The position numbers and the translations under genes are program-made. Positions 1 through 10,719 of a DNA stretch of 64,000 nt are shown piece by piece; the first letter of the stretch is position 1; the number at the start of each line of letters is the position of its first letter. The stretch comes from Venturia oleaginea (lineage: Eukaryota > Ascomycota > Dothideomycetes > Venturiales > Venturiaceae), in NCBI GenBank assembly GCA_013176395.1, contig JABMLP010000007.1:1364001-1428000 (forward strand), written 5' to 3'. The notes beneath the pieces were generated by a model. It worked only from the letters and a program-made list of their open reading frames with translations. It searched no databases and was not told the origin of the DNA.

Positions 1-666
1 CCACCGGGGCAATGTTTTGGTCCAGACTCCACGGTTATGTTGCTCCGCCATGTTCAATATCAAATTCGTCGTCTTCATATTCGCCATGGCAGCAATCCAT
101 ATACTCCTGCTATAGAGAATGAATCCAAATCCTCACATGTTTCCATTATTCGATTTCCATATTGACCAAATCTTCAGCTCGTGGAGAACAACGGACGAGA
201 TGTATCTTGTCAATTTCCTAGCAATCAACCTTCTGAATTGCTACCATCCATCTATTGCTATTGGTATTTTCAGCGACCGAAAATGTCTTTCCAGGTGTCA
301 TGTCTGTTGGATGAAGCCAGAGTAGAATCTATCCAGTGAGGCTTTGTGTATTTGATATTCCGTGCTCCTCGCTTCACTCTGTGACAACAGCCACACACGA
401 TAGCGGGGCATAGGAATAGGACCCCGCAAGACAACACACAGAAGTCGCTCTGGCATCGCTCTGGCATCGCTCTGGCAATGCCCTACCAGCAAGTCAGTAT
501 CCTGTACGAATCCCAATCCGAGCGAGTGAGTCACATAATCGAACTTGGATTGATACTTAAGCGCCTGGAATTGGAGCTTCGCACAGCCAAGCAAGGAACC
601 CAATCTCCTACACGGAACACCCCACTACAATTCTCCGAGACCCAACACCACCAACACCATATCACA
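1..666. other. Left edge, no convincing gene
   Basis: No complete gene is visible. On the minus strand an open frame enters from the left edge and has an ATG near position 86. It carries an acidic run in another frame (EYEDDEFDIEHG), so it could be the end of a coding exon lying mostly outside the window, but the evidence is too thin to call. The last 150 bases are the probable promoter and leader of the gene starting at 667. Confidence 0.4.
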
Positions 667-1546
667 ATGTCCTCAAGCACTAGAGGTCGCGCTGGCAAAT
701 ACCAGAAACCAAAGCGGGGTGGTCAGTGAAACCATCGCTATATTTTACTGCTCGCAGACTAACCCTAGGCACAGGCGCCAAGAAATTCAGTCGTAACCTT
801 CAGCCTTTGAACGCCGATGGCGAGGTCGAAAACATGTGGGATGTATGTCCTGTATACCAGACCCTCCTGTCGACCAACCACTAACGCGTACACAGCAGCC
901 CCGTGGCGGCAAAGGGGAGTACGAATCAAGTGAAGAGGAGAGCTCAGAAGAAGAGTCAGACGAGGAGGAAAGCGACGACGAAGAAGGTCCTAAAGCAGGG
1001 GAAATGACGCGCGAAGAGCGTCGTGCTGCCGCGAAGAAACGCAAAGAAGCTGCCATCGCCCGACAAAAGGCAAAGGTCGCCGCACCCGGTGACCTACCCA
1101 CATCCTCCGAAGAGGACAGTGACGACTCAGACACCCCGGCCAACCCAAATCATACCGCCAAAGCTCGCACCCAAGCCGCGAACCCTCGTACCCCCGTCAA
1201 CCCAGATGAAGTGAAGGATGGCAAGAAGAAGGCTGTTCCAGCTGATCTCTCTACGCTTTCTAGGCGAGAGCGCGAAGCGTTACAGGCACAGCAGTCCCGC
1301 GAACGATACCAGAAGCTACACGCCGAGGGCAAGACAGATGAGGCAAGAGCCGATTTGGCTAGGTTGGCACTCATCAAGGAGAAGCGTGCAGAGGATGCAG
1401 CACGCAAGAAGGCTGAGGCAGATGAAAAGGCTGAGCAGGCTGCTGGGAAGAACGAGGCGACCGAGCGCGAGCGGAGGCTGCGTGAGGCCGCCCTTGGTAC
1501 AGGTGGAAAGGCTTCAAAGGGTGGCAAGGGCGGAAAGAAGAAGTGA
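667..1546 (+). CDS. PDAP1/HASPP28-like 28 kDa phosphoprotein
   Basis: Three exons (about 667-721, 775-842, 896-1546) give 257 residues. The start MSSSTRGRAGKY follows a CACA leader and fits the Gly/Arg/Lys-rich beginning of the 28 kDa heat- and acid-stable phosphoprotein family (PDGFA-associated protein 1). Diagnostic is the C-terminal block LSRREREALQAQQSRERYQK followed by LHAEGKTDEARADLARLALI, which is the conserved PDAP1 domain. Before it lies a very acidic stretch of Ser-Glu-Glu repeats, typical casein-kinase-2-like sites. The tail is a charged predicted coiled coil ending in GGKGGKKK. The family is linked to translation and growth signalling in animals; its role in fungi is poorly defined. 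Both introns have GT-AG borders. The frame is intact. Confidence 0.88.
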
Positions 1547-1935
1547 AGGCTGCGCTGTTTGTTTCAAAGACTGCTACGATCTCGAAAATTGAGGATAATG
1601 CTCTTCTCGGATTGCTGCATATTCTGGAGTCATTCTATGACGGAGAAAGTGCTCGTTGCATAGCCAGATACATGAATATAGACCACAAGCATTATGAACT
1701 AGAGATGGTTCTCTTTCATGCTACTGATTACAGGAGCGACTGCGCTATCCGATTGCTTTGCTGTACCAAATATTCCCATCAATGAAGATGGAGGGGTAAA
1801 TCACAGGCAGTTATCCTCGCGATCTGACATCGCGAATCGCGTCCTGAAGCTCCGCTGCTCCATTATCAGTCCACCAACTCACCAATTTCTCCACAGAAAC
1901 TTGTCATCTATTTCTCAATCTCAATACCATTCACC

Positions 1936-2713
1936 ATGGCAGCTGCCTGTATATTCTGCAAAATCATCAAGGGTATCTTCAAACTCCACTTACCAACGCG
2001 TCGCTGAACTAACGGCTTGCCAGGCGAGATCCCCTCCATGAAGCTCTTCGAGAGCGACAAGACGTTAGCCTTCCTCGATATCCAACCGCTTAGCCGTGGT
2101 CACTCTGTGCGTTTACCTCTTCCTATACATGACTTTCCCGTTCAAATCGCGATACGAGGATTTGAAGAGTTGGATCCCTTGAACAGACCGTACGCGTCGG
2201 ACAACCTACAATCTACAAAGCTACATGCCCTCAAACCACCTATACGCATTGAGATGATTGGGCAATTGCTAATTCATCCCTCAATAGCTCATCATACCGA
2301 AATATCATGGCGCTAAATTGACGGATATACCCGACGATCAATTGGTTGAGATTCTACAGGTTACGAAGAAGATTGCTCAGGCGGCAGGATGTGAGAACTT
2401 CAATGTGCTCCAGAACAATGGGAGGGCGGCGCATCAGGAGGTTGATCATGTAGGTTGGAGGGCTTCCTTATATCCGGATATTGGGGAGGGAGGAATCGAG
2501 AGGAAGACTGGCGCATTGGCAGGAGGAAAACAGGACGAGCAGGAGGAAGGCATGATTGTGGGGTGTGTACATGGCTAACGAGTGTGATAGGTACACTTCC
2601 ACATGATTCCGAAACCGAATGCAGAGGAGGGCTTGGGTATTGGATGGCCGATGCAGAAACCGGGGATGGATTCACTGAAAGCTTTGCAAGAAGAGTTGAA
2701 GGCGAAGATGTGA
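1936..2713 (+). CDS. HIT family nucleoside phosphoramidase (HINT-like)
   Basis: Four exons (about 1936-1972, 2024-2106, 2288-2449, 2591-2713) code for 134 residues. The N-terminus MAAACIFCKIIKGEIPS carries the CxxC-IIxGEIP start typical of HINT1. It is followed by ESDKTLAFLDIQPLSRGHSL, IIPKYHGAKL and FNVLQNNGRAAHQEVDHVHF. The last segment ends in the histidine triad HVHFHM, whose middle His is the nucleophile for hydrolysing AMP-lysine or AMP-phosphoramidate substrates. Length and motif order match the family. The 180 bp second intron is longer than its neighbours. The third intron interrupts the histidine triad between His and Val. No disruption was found. Confidence 0.9.
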
Positions 2714-3152
2714 GGTAGAAGCATAAAAGTAAGGTAAAAGAGACCGGGCAAGATGGGATGGCAGAATCATGCGTACTCATCATGACCCTGATGGCATGTA
2801 GGAACCAATCATGTTTCTCTAGTCGACTTACACCTCAATCCGGTTGTTTTCTTGGTTCCAGACACCTTGATGGTTTGCATGAGGGGCAAGTAGGAGGCGT
2901 ATCACGCTGTGATTAATTATCCAATACTATTGGAGGATGATTACTGATACAACATTTCCTGAACCTACTCACTCTCTCCTACATGCGCCTTGCTTGTTGG
3001 GGCAACCTCATTATTGAAAGATGGATGTATATCTCTCCAGTTCAATTGAAGAACCATTCATCAGCCGCTTGTCGACATTTCCAAACAACGCAATAGTTGT
3101 CTCAATCATTGGGACTCGCCAAAGCCTTAGCACCATACATCGGTCGAATAAT
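2714..3152. other. Intergenic, nothing recognised
   Basis: No coding signal on either strand stands out. It contains the 3' end of the HIT gene and the promoter of the next small gene. Confidence 0.5.
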
Positions 3153-3446
3153 ATGTCTTTCGCCCTCCTCCCCCTCGAACTCCGCCAACAGATCCTCAAT
3201 CACACAATCACGCCGTGCTCATCATACGATCCTGTTGTCTATACCGACGCTGAGTCTTCGCAGGATAAATATGTCAAGGAGTGGGCGGGGACTTTGAAGC
3301 TTGTCAGCAAAGGAATGAATGAAGATGTGGTGTTTATTGAAAAAGAATGGGTGGATCGTTTGAGGACGGAGAGGGAGGAGAGGTTTACAGGATGGTGGGG
3401 AGGGTTGGAGCGACTTATGGGTGGTGAAGGAAAGGGGGCAGTGTGA
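3153..3446 (+). CDS. Small F-box-like hypothetical protein
   Basis: A single 97-residue frame begins MSFALLPLELRQQILNHTIT. This resembles the start of fungal F-box-like proteins (LPxELRxxIL), in which the motif would bind Skp1 of an SCF ubiquitin ligase. It continues with LKLVSKGMNEDVVFIEKEW, a region rich in aromatic and charged residues, and ends in a Gly-rich tail. The usual F-box protein is several hundred residues long, so this is either a short form, a gene with further unrecognised exons, or a remnant. An upstream in-frame non-ATG extension exists; the ATG at 3153 was chosen because the motif starts there. Confidence 0.45.
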   Translation: MSFALLPLELRQQILNHTITPCSSYDPVVYTDAESSQDKYVKEWAGTLKLVSKGMNEDVVFIEKEWVDRLRTEREERFTGWWGGLERLMGGEGKGAV

Positions 3447-4549
3447 GGAGGGCGAGGAGGGGAGGGAATTAGGGAGGTGATGAGTGGACGAGAGAGGGAG
3501 AGGGGAATTAAACAATAGAGGATATATAAGAGTGCTCGTTGAGAGATCTGGGAGACCTCGTCAGAGGTCTACTGAAGGACCAGAAATGGTGATGGGATGT
3601 GTGGACGTCCCTCGTGTTCCGTGGGGAATACTAGGGACGATTAGAAGGAATAGAAACGACCGGCTTGATGAGGTCAGAAGAAGTGGCGATGATGATGATC
3701 ACGAAGGCCTCACGCAACTTTTGGGATCATCACCGTCAACATTTCCTTGATCCTCGTCTATCTAGAGGTTATGTTGGGGTCCTGGTACCCAGCAACTTGA
3801 TCTCTCCCTCCGCATCAAACGCTCTTTCGACCTTTCTACAGAAGCGGGACAGCCTCTAATGAATCCCCTGGAATTGTTGTTTGTGCTCCCTTCGAGGCGA
3901 GATTATTGTTTTTAGACTGATTTCGGTTTCCCAGGATTAGGGTTGGGCGCGATGCAACTGGTTCGGCTGCTTGAAGGAGAGGCTAGAGGCGACTATAACG
4001 TGGTCATCGGTGTCAATGATCAAAGGAGGGTATTCAAAAGCTCATGAGAGATTCTGGCGAAATGCGACAAGGATATATCACAGGTGACATCCTGCAAGGG
4101 AGTCGTGGTCAGTTTCTCGGCTTCGTGGGAGGAGATGTGTGAGCTGGATGTCAATGGCGGCAAATGAAAGTTCATAATGAATGTCACCTCGACGGAATCG
4201 ACTTTGAGAGTCATGAAGATGACAAAGGTGAAGATGGTCATCAATATCGTGTAAGATGAAGGAAAGATCCCGCGAGTGAATATACATTTATTCTTGAAGC
4301 AATGACAACATCACTGTATTATCGTTCTATATTGCCGCTTAGACGATAAGATATACAACAATCGTTCAAGAGTCGAGAAGACCGGCTTGGAATTCATGTT
4401 CTTGGAAGAACTTTGTGAAATATCTCATAACTCAGTCCTCTTTTACTCGCGTGATGAGATTTACTCGTACCTCGTATCGCGCACCGCTTGCATGAAAAAG
4501 AGCATCTGATCGCTTGGATATTCAAGAAATTCATTTAGCTAATAACAAC
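3447..4549. other. Intergenic, no gene recognised
   Basis: Purine-rich DNA with short frames in all phases and no family motif. It ends at the TA target site of the Fot1-like element. Confidence 0.5.
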
Positions 4550-4551
4550 TA

Positions 4552-6377
4552 ACGTATTCCACCATCGAGTGGGTCAACCCATCGAGCGGGTCAGTTTATG
4601 CCAAGACCAGCTGCTCCCTTATCAACACAATATGTCTCAACAACAAAACGCGCAATCATCTAACAGAGAAGGCAGAATCCAGCTTGCCCTTTCTGCCTAC
4701 AATACCCACCAATTCCGAAGCCTACGGCGCGCTGCTGAGGCGTTTGATATACCTCCTTCAACATTAACTAGGCGATATAACGGAATTACGTATCGCCTAG
4801 ATACTCGCAACGCCCGACACAAGCTCACTACGACTGAAGAGCAGACAATTGTCCAATACATCCTCGACGAATCGAGGATTCGCGCCCCGGCTGTGTGAGG
4901 TAGCAGATATGGCGGATAAACTACTGGGTGTACGCGGTGGAGAGCCAGTAGGGAAAAACTGGGCTGAGAGGTTCATAACGCGCTCAGATGAGCTCAAGAT
5001 GGCCTTCAATCGAGCTAAGGATAGGCAGAGGATACTACAGGAAGATCCAGAGATTATTGGCGCGTGGTTCAAGCTCGTTACAGACGCCAAGGCAAAGTAC
5101 GGTATCCACGACGAGGATACGCACAACTTTGACGAGATTGGCTTCCAGATGGGCGTTATTGGGTCAATGAAGGTCGTCACAGCTTCTGAAAGACGTACAC
5201 GGCCTAATTTAATCCAGCCAGGCGATCGCGAGTGGGTTACAGTTATCCAGAGCATCTGCGCCGCCGGGTATGCGACCCCGCCCTTCATTATCTACAAAGG
5301 ACGCGTTCATATCTCTGCGTGGTATGAGGAGGCAGATATACCACGGAATTGGAAGCTCTCTGTCTCTGAGAACGGCTGGACAAATAATGCGCTTGGTCTT
5401 GAGTGGTTGAAGCACTTTAACGCGTATACAAAGGCGCGGCAGGTGGGGGTATACAGGCTGCTTATTTTGGACGGCCATGAGAGCCATCTCAACCAGGATT
5501 TCAAGGACTACTGCCTTGAAAACAAGATTATAACCCTCTGCATGCCATCGCACTCGTCGCATATACTCCAGCCCCTTGACGTGGTCTGCTTCTCGCCGTT
5601 GAAGCGCAAGTACTCCCAACGCGTCCGGGACTTGCACGCCGACGCGTGTACCATATCAACAAGGAAGGCTTTCTCCCTGCCTTCAAAGACGCGTTTTTCG
5701 ACGTGTTTACGAAAGAGAACTGTCAAAAGGCTTTTGAGGCAGTAGGGCTAGTCCCTATCGACGCGCAGGTGGTGTTGGATCGCCTTGAAGTACGGCTACG
5801 AACCCCGCCAGAAACCCATCTCCCAGAAACGCCGTGGCAGTCCAAGACTCCAAGTAATACTTATGAATTTGGATCCCAATCCAAGCTCGTAAGCGAGTCT
5901 TTTACTCGGTCACCAGTTACTGCGCAGGCAGGCTTTTCCCAGCTTGTTAAGGGCGCTGAATTGATGCTACACCAAAACGCTCTGCTTGTTGCGCGTAACC
6001 GCGAGCTTGAAGAGCAATTAGCAGTAACAACGAACCGAAAATCGCGCAAAAGGAAGTGGATCCAGCAAGGTGGTACTATTGAGTATGGGACTGCAGCAGC
6101 GCAGGTAGCTGCAGAGGCGTCTATAGCGCCTCAGGGATCAAAGAAGGCTCGTGGTAGTGGTGGTCAAGAAACAGCCCGACCAACTCAACGGCGCTGTAGG
6201 AACTGCGGCGCAGCTGGGCATAATGCGCGAACTTGTAAAAAAGATATCAAGATATCTTCTGGATCAGATAGCAGCACGACGGACTTAGAATCTATTGTTG
6301 ATAGCGATTAAATTGAAGAGTCGTAACATAAGTTGGTCGTGCCAAGCCTTCTTGACCCGCTCGATGGTGGGATACGT
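4552..6377 (+). mobile_element. Fot1/pogo-type DNA transposon, degenerate
   Basis: An 1826 bp element is bounded by near-perfect 25 bp terminal inverted repeats (4552-4576 and 6353-6377). It is flanked by the dinucleotide TA on both sides (4550-4551, 6378-6379), the target duplication of the Tc1/mariner superfamily. Size, repeats and the encoded transposase match the fungal Fot1/pogo group. Just inside the left repeat its inner part is repeated directly (around 4577-4592). The right end lies only 27 bp beyond the stop codon of the epoxide hydrolase gene, so it landed in that gene's 3' region without breaking its coding sequence. Confidence 0.93.
4632..6311 (+). pseudogene. Fot1-like transposase with two frameshifts
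   Basis: The reading frame starts MSQQQNAQSSNREGRIQLAL with a psq-type helix-turn-helix (LRRAAEAFDIPPSTLTRR) and a CENP-B-type DNA-binding region. It is then followed by the DDE_1 catalytic domain. Catalytic Asp residues are visible in HNFDEIGFQMG, LILDGHESH and ILQPLDVVCF, matching the DD35D pattern of Fot1. The C-terminus adds a zinc knuckle, CRNCGAAGHNARTC. The frame changes near 4880, within the segment DESRGFAPRLCE, and again near 5650, before YHINKEGFLPAF. No single start gives the full protein, so this copy should not make active transposase, although a related source could mobilise it through its ends. Confidence 0.9.
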
Positions 6378-6403
6378 TATGTCAAAACTCTCCTTTGGTA
6401 AAG

Positions 6404-8039
6404 TCAACCCTTCCGAGATCCTTCTACATGGTCTACAAAGTCAACCACGTCCTGCCACAACACATCCGGCAGCTCGAATGCAGCAAAATGGCCGCCCTGA
6501 AACGACGAATCAGCATATGTTCGCAGTCTATGCCAAAGAATAGGTCATCTTACCTTGTCATGTGCGCGAAAGAAGGAAACTTTCCCCGTGCTCTCGGCCC
6601 AACTCTTTGGGCACGTTGCCACATCGTAAGGGAACCCTGAGACAAATTTAGTGGTCAGTATTTTCGTTACGAAAATTTCTTTTCCGCATTAGAGCTCACA
6701 TACAAGAATACCCAAGCGGCTTTTCGATTCCCTCCAAGCTACCCGAGTACTCTTTGCCTTCGGCGCCTAGTGTCTATTTACTGTTAGCGAATGTCCATCT
6801 TCGGGTCATTCAATGTCAACGAACCTGTCGGTACATCCAAACAGAGGTGGGAAAAGCTCCCGTGAACCAGTACAGAGAGACGTTTGCGAGCACATCATCG
6901 AGCGCCGGTTTGACGTCTGACCACGCATACATCTTTTCTCCGATCCTGGGGTTTCCCTGGTTCTCAGCCCCGCGTTCTCTCTTGATTTCGGCAATATGTT
7001 TGTTTGTACTCACCATGCTAGAAGCGAGACTGGGTTGCTCCCGACCACTAAGCCAATGGTACTCGGTCTAGTCGCCTGGATAATAGCGTAGCCCATCCCA
7101 GACGTTGCGAAGTCCCCGGATCGCGCGAGGGCCTCCTGTTCCTTTGGTGTTGGAGGGGCTACGTCACCGCCTGGTGGGTACATAAAGAACATGTTGATGT
7201 GGGCGGCTTTTTTAGGGGTTCTGTCAGCCGTGACCACACCTTTGCTTCGGAACGCCATGCTAAGCGCAGGTGCGAGGGGTGTTCTTACCTTTGACTTCGT
7301 CATGGCTCGTTACCAACTCTCTGGCCAAGTCGGATCCAACGTCACCGCCTTGAGCAATGTATCCGCTTGCGAATCCGAGTTTGATCATCAGATTGTTGAG
7401 GATACGGCAGGCGACCTTCCCGCTGAAATTCTTCTTTGTGGTGATGGACGAGAAGCCAAGGCCAGGTAGAGATGGGACGACGATATGGTAGGGGAGGGAT
7501 CCGGGATCCGAGGCATAAGTATCACGTAACTTGGATAGAATGGGTAAGAATTCGAGAAAAGAGCCTGGGACAGGTGGTCAGAAACAGAGGTCTTTCAGTG
7601 GCACAAGAGGATCTCCGAATATCTGGCCATCCATGCAAGAACATAATAGGCGTCGCGTCCTTTCGTGGGGAGAATAGTGCTGCAAAGTGGATCTGGTACG
7701 TTTCTCCCTCGTCTTCTATTTCAGTCCTGAAGTTGGGGACACTGTTTATTGCGCGCTCATGCTTGCGCCTGGGAGCCGTTAGACAATGAGTCTCTGCAAG
7801 AACGCAAAATTGGCATTTGAGTTCCCGTACCAATCGAATGCATTCTGCCAGACTTGGAGAGCGTCTGCAAGCCAGTCTCGATTAATCCCGTATCTCCCAT
7901 CTGTCTGACTATTTTCATAACTTATTTTGGCAACTTTTCCCACAGATAATAGCTTCTTCAGCTCTTCAATATCATCCGACGGTATCGAGACAACGAGAGG
8001 GGCGGGTGAGCCCGCAGGAGCTTGAGAAAATGGAGACAT
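6404..8039 (-). CDS. Epoxide hydrolase, microsomal type
   Basis: Read on the minus strand from the ATG at 8039, about eight exons join into an alpha/beta-hydrolase of the microsomal epoxide hydrolase family. The N-terminal EHN domain is seen as YGINRDWLADALQVWQNAF then INSVPNFRTEIE. The oxyanion-hole motif HGWPG follows, then the nucleophile Asp in AQGGDVGSDLAR, tyrosine-rich lid segments (NVSLYWFTGAFPTS, KPLGYSWFP) and the catalytic His in KGGHFAALE-like GGHFAAFELPDVLW. All catalytic positions are present. The intron after HGWPG (plus-strand roughly 7565-7626) has a good branch site and acceptor, but its donor reads AT instead of GT, which may impair splicing. The enzyme would hydrate epoxides to diols; divergent pairing with the P450 at 8809 suggests joint use. 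Confidence 0.8.
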
Positions 8040-8808
8040 GAGGAGTGATTGTGAGAAAGAAAGAAGAGAGTTACGAGAGTACTTAAAACTAGATCAACTG
8101 CCAACGTCCAAAAAAATGCTTCAAGAATTCAACGAGATACCGTGGATAACGAGGAGAGCAAGATTGACGGAGGTTCCTATTTTGCAGCATGCGGTTAGAG
8201 ATATCGAGCGGGCTCAATCTACCCGGGACGTTCCCGGTCGGCCTCTTCGCATCCGACTCTTCGTAAAAATGCATGATATTGAGAACACCAGATTCGTTAC
8301 TGGGCAATGCGAAAAATATACCGTCTTGATTTGTTGGACTTACTAGTACCTCGTACTCGTATAGGCCTCGAAATTGTAAATGGAATTGATCCGAAGCTTC
8401 GTATAGATTATCTCAAACGTCCAGGGGTGATTCGCTTATTATCCCTGTATTCCGCACCAATATACGAGTACGATCCCCTCCGAGTACGATCCCCTCCGAG
8501 TACGAGGCACTGGCCAGTTCAATCAATTGAGACGGTATCCTGCATATTGTTGCATAATGGATGTCCGGATGAGGGGATAAATGCTCACCACTTATCGCAT
8601 GTGTAACAAAGACGTACTATTCGGCTATTGACACCCACGTCGCAGTAAAGGCCGAGTCGAGACCATTATAGTTTTAGAATAATGAGCTGCCCGACATGAT
8701 AAAATAGAGTTAGTTGAACAGAAAAGAAAGATAAGTCCTTGGATATCAGTCGCTCGCTCACTCCCAGCAAAGTTTGAACATCCACCTTTTACAATCTCTG
8801 TCGCAATC
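8040..8808. promoter_or_regulatory. Shared intergenic region of epoxide hydrolase and P450
   Basis: This 770 bp region separates two divergently transcribed genes and so carries both promoters. It contains a short direct repeat of about 19 bp around 8467-8505, in which the unit GTACGATCCCCTCCGA occurs twice and starts a third time. No transcription-factor site could be assigned with confidence. Confidence 0.5.
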
Positions 8809-10719
8809 ATGTTGGTCTTCCTAGCTATCCTCGCGCCACTCCTATATCTCTTCGTCAGTACAATTACATGTCTTCTCACCAATCTCCAAGCAGCGAGGAA
8901 AACAGGTCTTCGTTGCGTTATCAGTCCAGTCGGTCATAACAATCCGATATGGATCATGCTCCAAGGAAAAATCACTCCATTACTCCAAAGGCTCCCTTTT
9001 AGCCTGGGCGAATGGACACGATATAACACCCTGGACTGGTTCTTCCACGACAAATACAAGATGCATGAAGAATATGGCAATGTATTCATGCACGTCACGC
9101 CTGGAATGAATGAGTTACATGTTGCGGACCCTGCCGTCAACGAGCAGATCTTCGCAAAGAAAAGAGACTTTGACAAGCCGCCCTGGATTTTAGGTATGTT
9201 GTATTGTCCAAACGTCAAACGATTATTGTGAATAACCAAGGGTAGGCAGCACAAAAATCTACGGCACCAGCATTTCGAACGTATGTGTTTGGGCGATCTT
9301 ATCGCCGAGTTCTTGCGATACAAAATCCGAGCTAACCAAAAGAGTAGGTGAATGGAGCAGAGTGGCAGAGACACCGGCGGATTACGGCCCCTCCCTTCAA
9401 TGAACGAAACAGTCGACTAGTATGGAATGAGGCTGGTCGCCAAACACTCCAGATGTTGCAGATGTGGACCGAAGCCGGGTCGAGTGGCTTCAATTCCATC
9501 ACGGACGACACCATGAAACTTGCCTTGAACGTCCTCGCAACTGCAGCGTTGGGAAAATCATGGGAATTCCGAGAAGCGCCGGGTCAAAAAGCGGATGCAT
9601 ATTGGGAGAATTATCGAGATTGTCTTGCGCTCCTACTGGGCAGCATCAAGTTTATGTTGCTCACTCCCAAGTGGATGTACTCGGTGTCAATCCCTGGCCT
9701 GCCGAAGGGATATCAAAAGTATCTAGCCGCGCACAGGGAGTTCGAGAATTACATGAAGGAAATGGTCAGTCAAAAGAAGACCGAAGTAGCAGCAGGAGAC
9801 GTCGCAGACTCCAATTTCCTCAACACGCTGGTAATGAAATCCGAAGAAGCGAGACGCGACGCAAAAGTGGCACCCGGGAGTCCAGCAGGATCAAGCGGCC
9901 TATCCGACAGCGAGATTTATGGCAATTTGTTCACTTACAACTTTGCGGGCCATGAGACGACAGCGCATACCGTTGGGTTTGCCATCTATCATCTGGCAAC
10001 ATTCCCGGAATGGCAAGACTGGATCTACGAAGAGGTAAATGCCGTCTTCGGGTCACAGGCTGATGGAGAGCCGGCCTACGAGACGGTGTTTCCCCAGTTG
10101 AAGAGGTGCTTGGCAACAATGGTACATGTCGGTTCCGGTTGAGATATAATGGCCACTAACACCCACTGCGTAGTTCGAGACCCTCCGGCTCTATCCTCCA
10201 GTACTGAGCATAAACAAATCGACCGTTTCGCCAGTGGGTCAAGATCTGGAGATCGACGGTCGACTTGTTCACATTCCACCAAATACGGTGGTCGCACCCA
10301 ACGTGATTGGATCACAGACACTTCCAAAGCACTGGGGTTCCAATCATCTTGTATGGTCGCCCGATCGCTGGATCGCATCTCCACGGAAGCAAAGCCATCT
10401 GATTGACGAGGTGCTTGGGGCAGAGACCATCTGCACACCATCGGCAAGGCGAGAGACGTTTTTCCCGTGGTCAGATGGGGCTCGCGTGTGTCCAGGCCGC
10501 AAATTCTCACAGGTCGAATTTGTCGCCGTCATTTCAACGCTTGTGCGAAACCATCGCATTCAAGTCAAGGCTGTCGGTGGCGAGAGCAGTATGCAAGCTC
10601 GTGCACGAGCACATGAGGTGATCAAGGACAGCACCACTGAGATCACACTGCAGATGCGACGTCCACACAGCGTGAGCTTCACTCTGGAATCACGCAACGT
10701 CGCTAAACAGCCAATCTAA
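8809..10719 (+). CDS. Cytochrome P450 monooxygenase
   Basis: Four exons (about 8809-9193, 9246-9280, 9348-10121, 10174-10719) yield 579 residues. The N-terminus MLVFLAILAPLLYLFVSTIT is a membrane anchor for the endoplasmic reticulum. The C-helix motif is WQRHRR. The I-helix reads NFAGHETTAH, matching AGxxT. The K-helix ExxR is ETLR, immediately after the third intron. The heme loop is FFPWSDGARVCPGRKF with the Cys thiolate ligand. All P450 hallmarks are intact, and the length fits fungal P450s with a long C-terminal tail. Its substrate cannot be deduced. The neighbouring epoxide hydrolase suggests oxidation of an alkene or aromatic to an epoxide followed by hydration, for detoxification or a small biosynthetic route. 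Confidence 0.92.
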
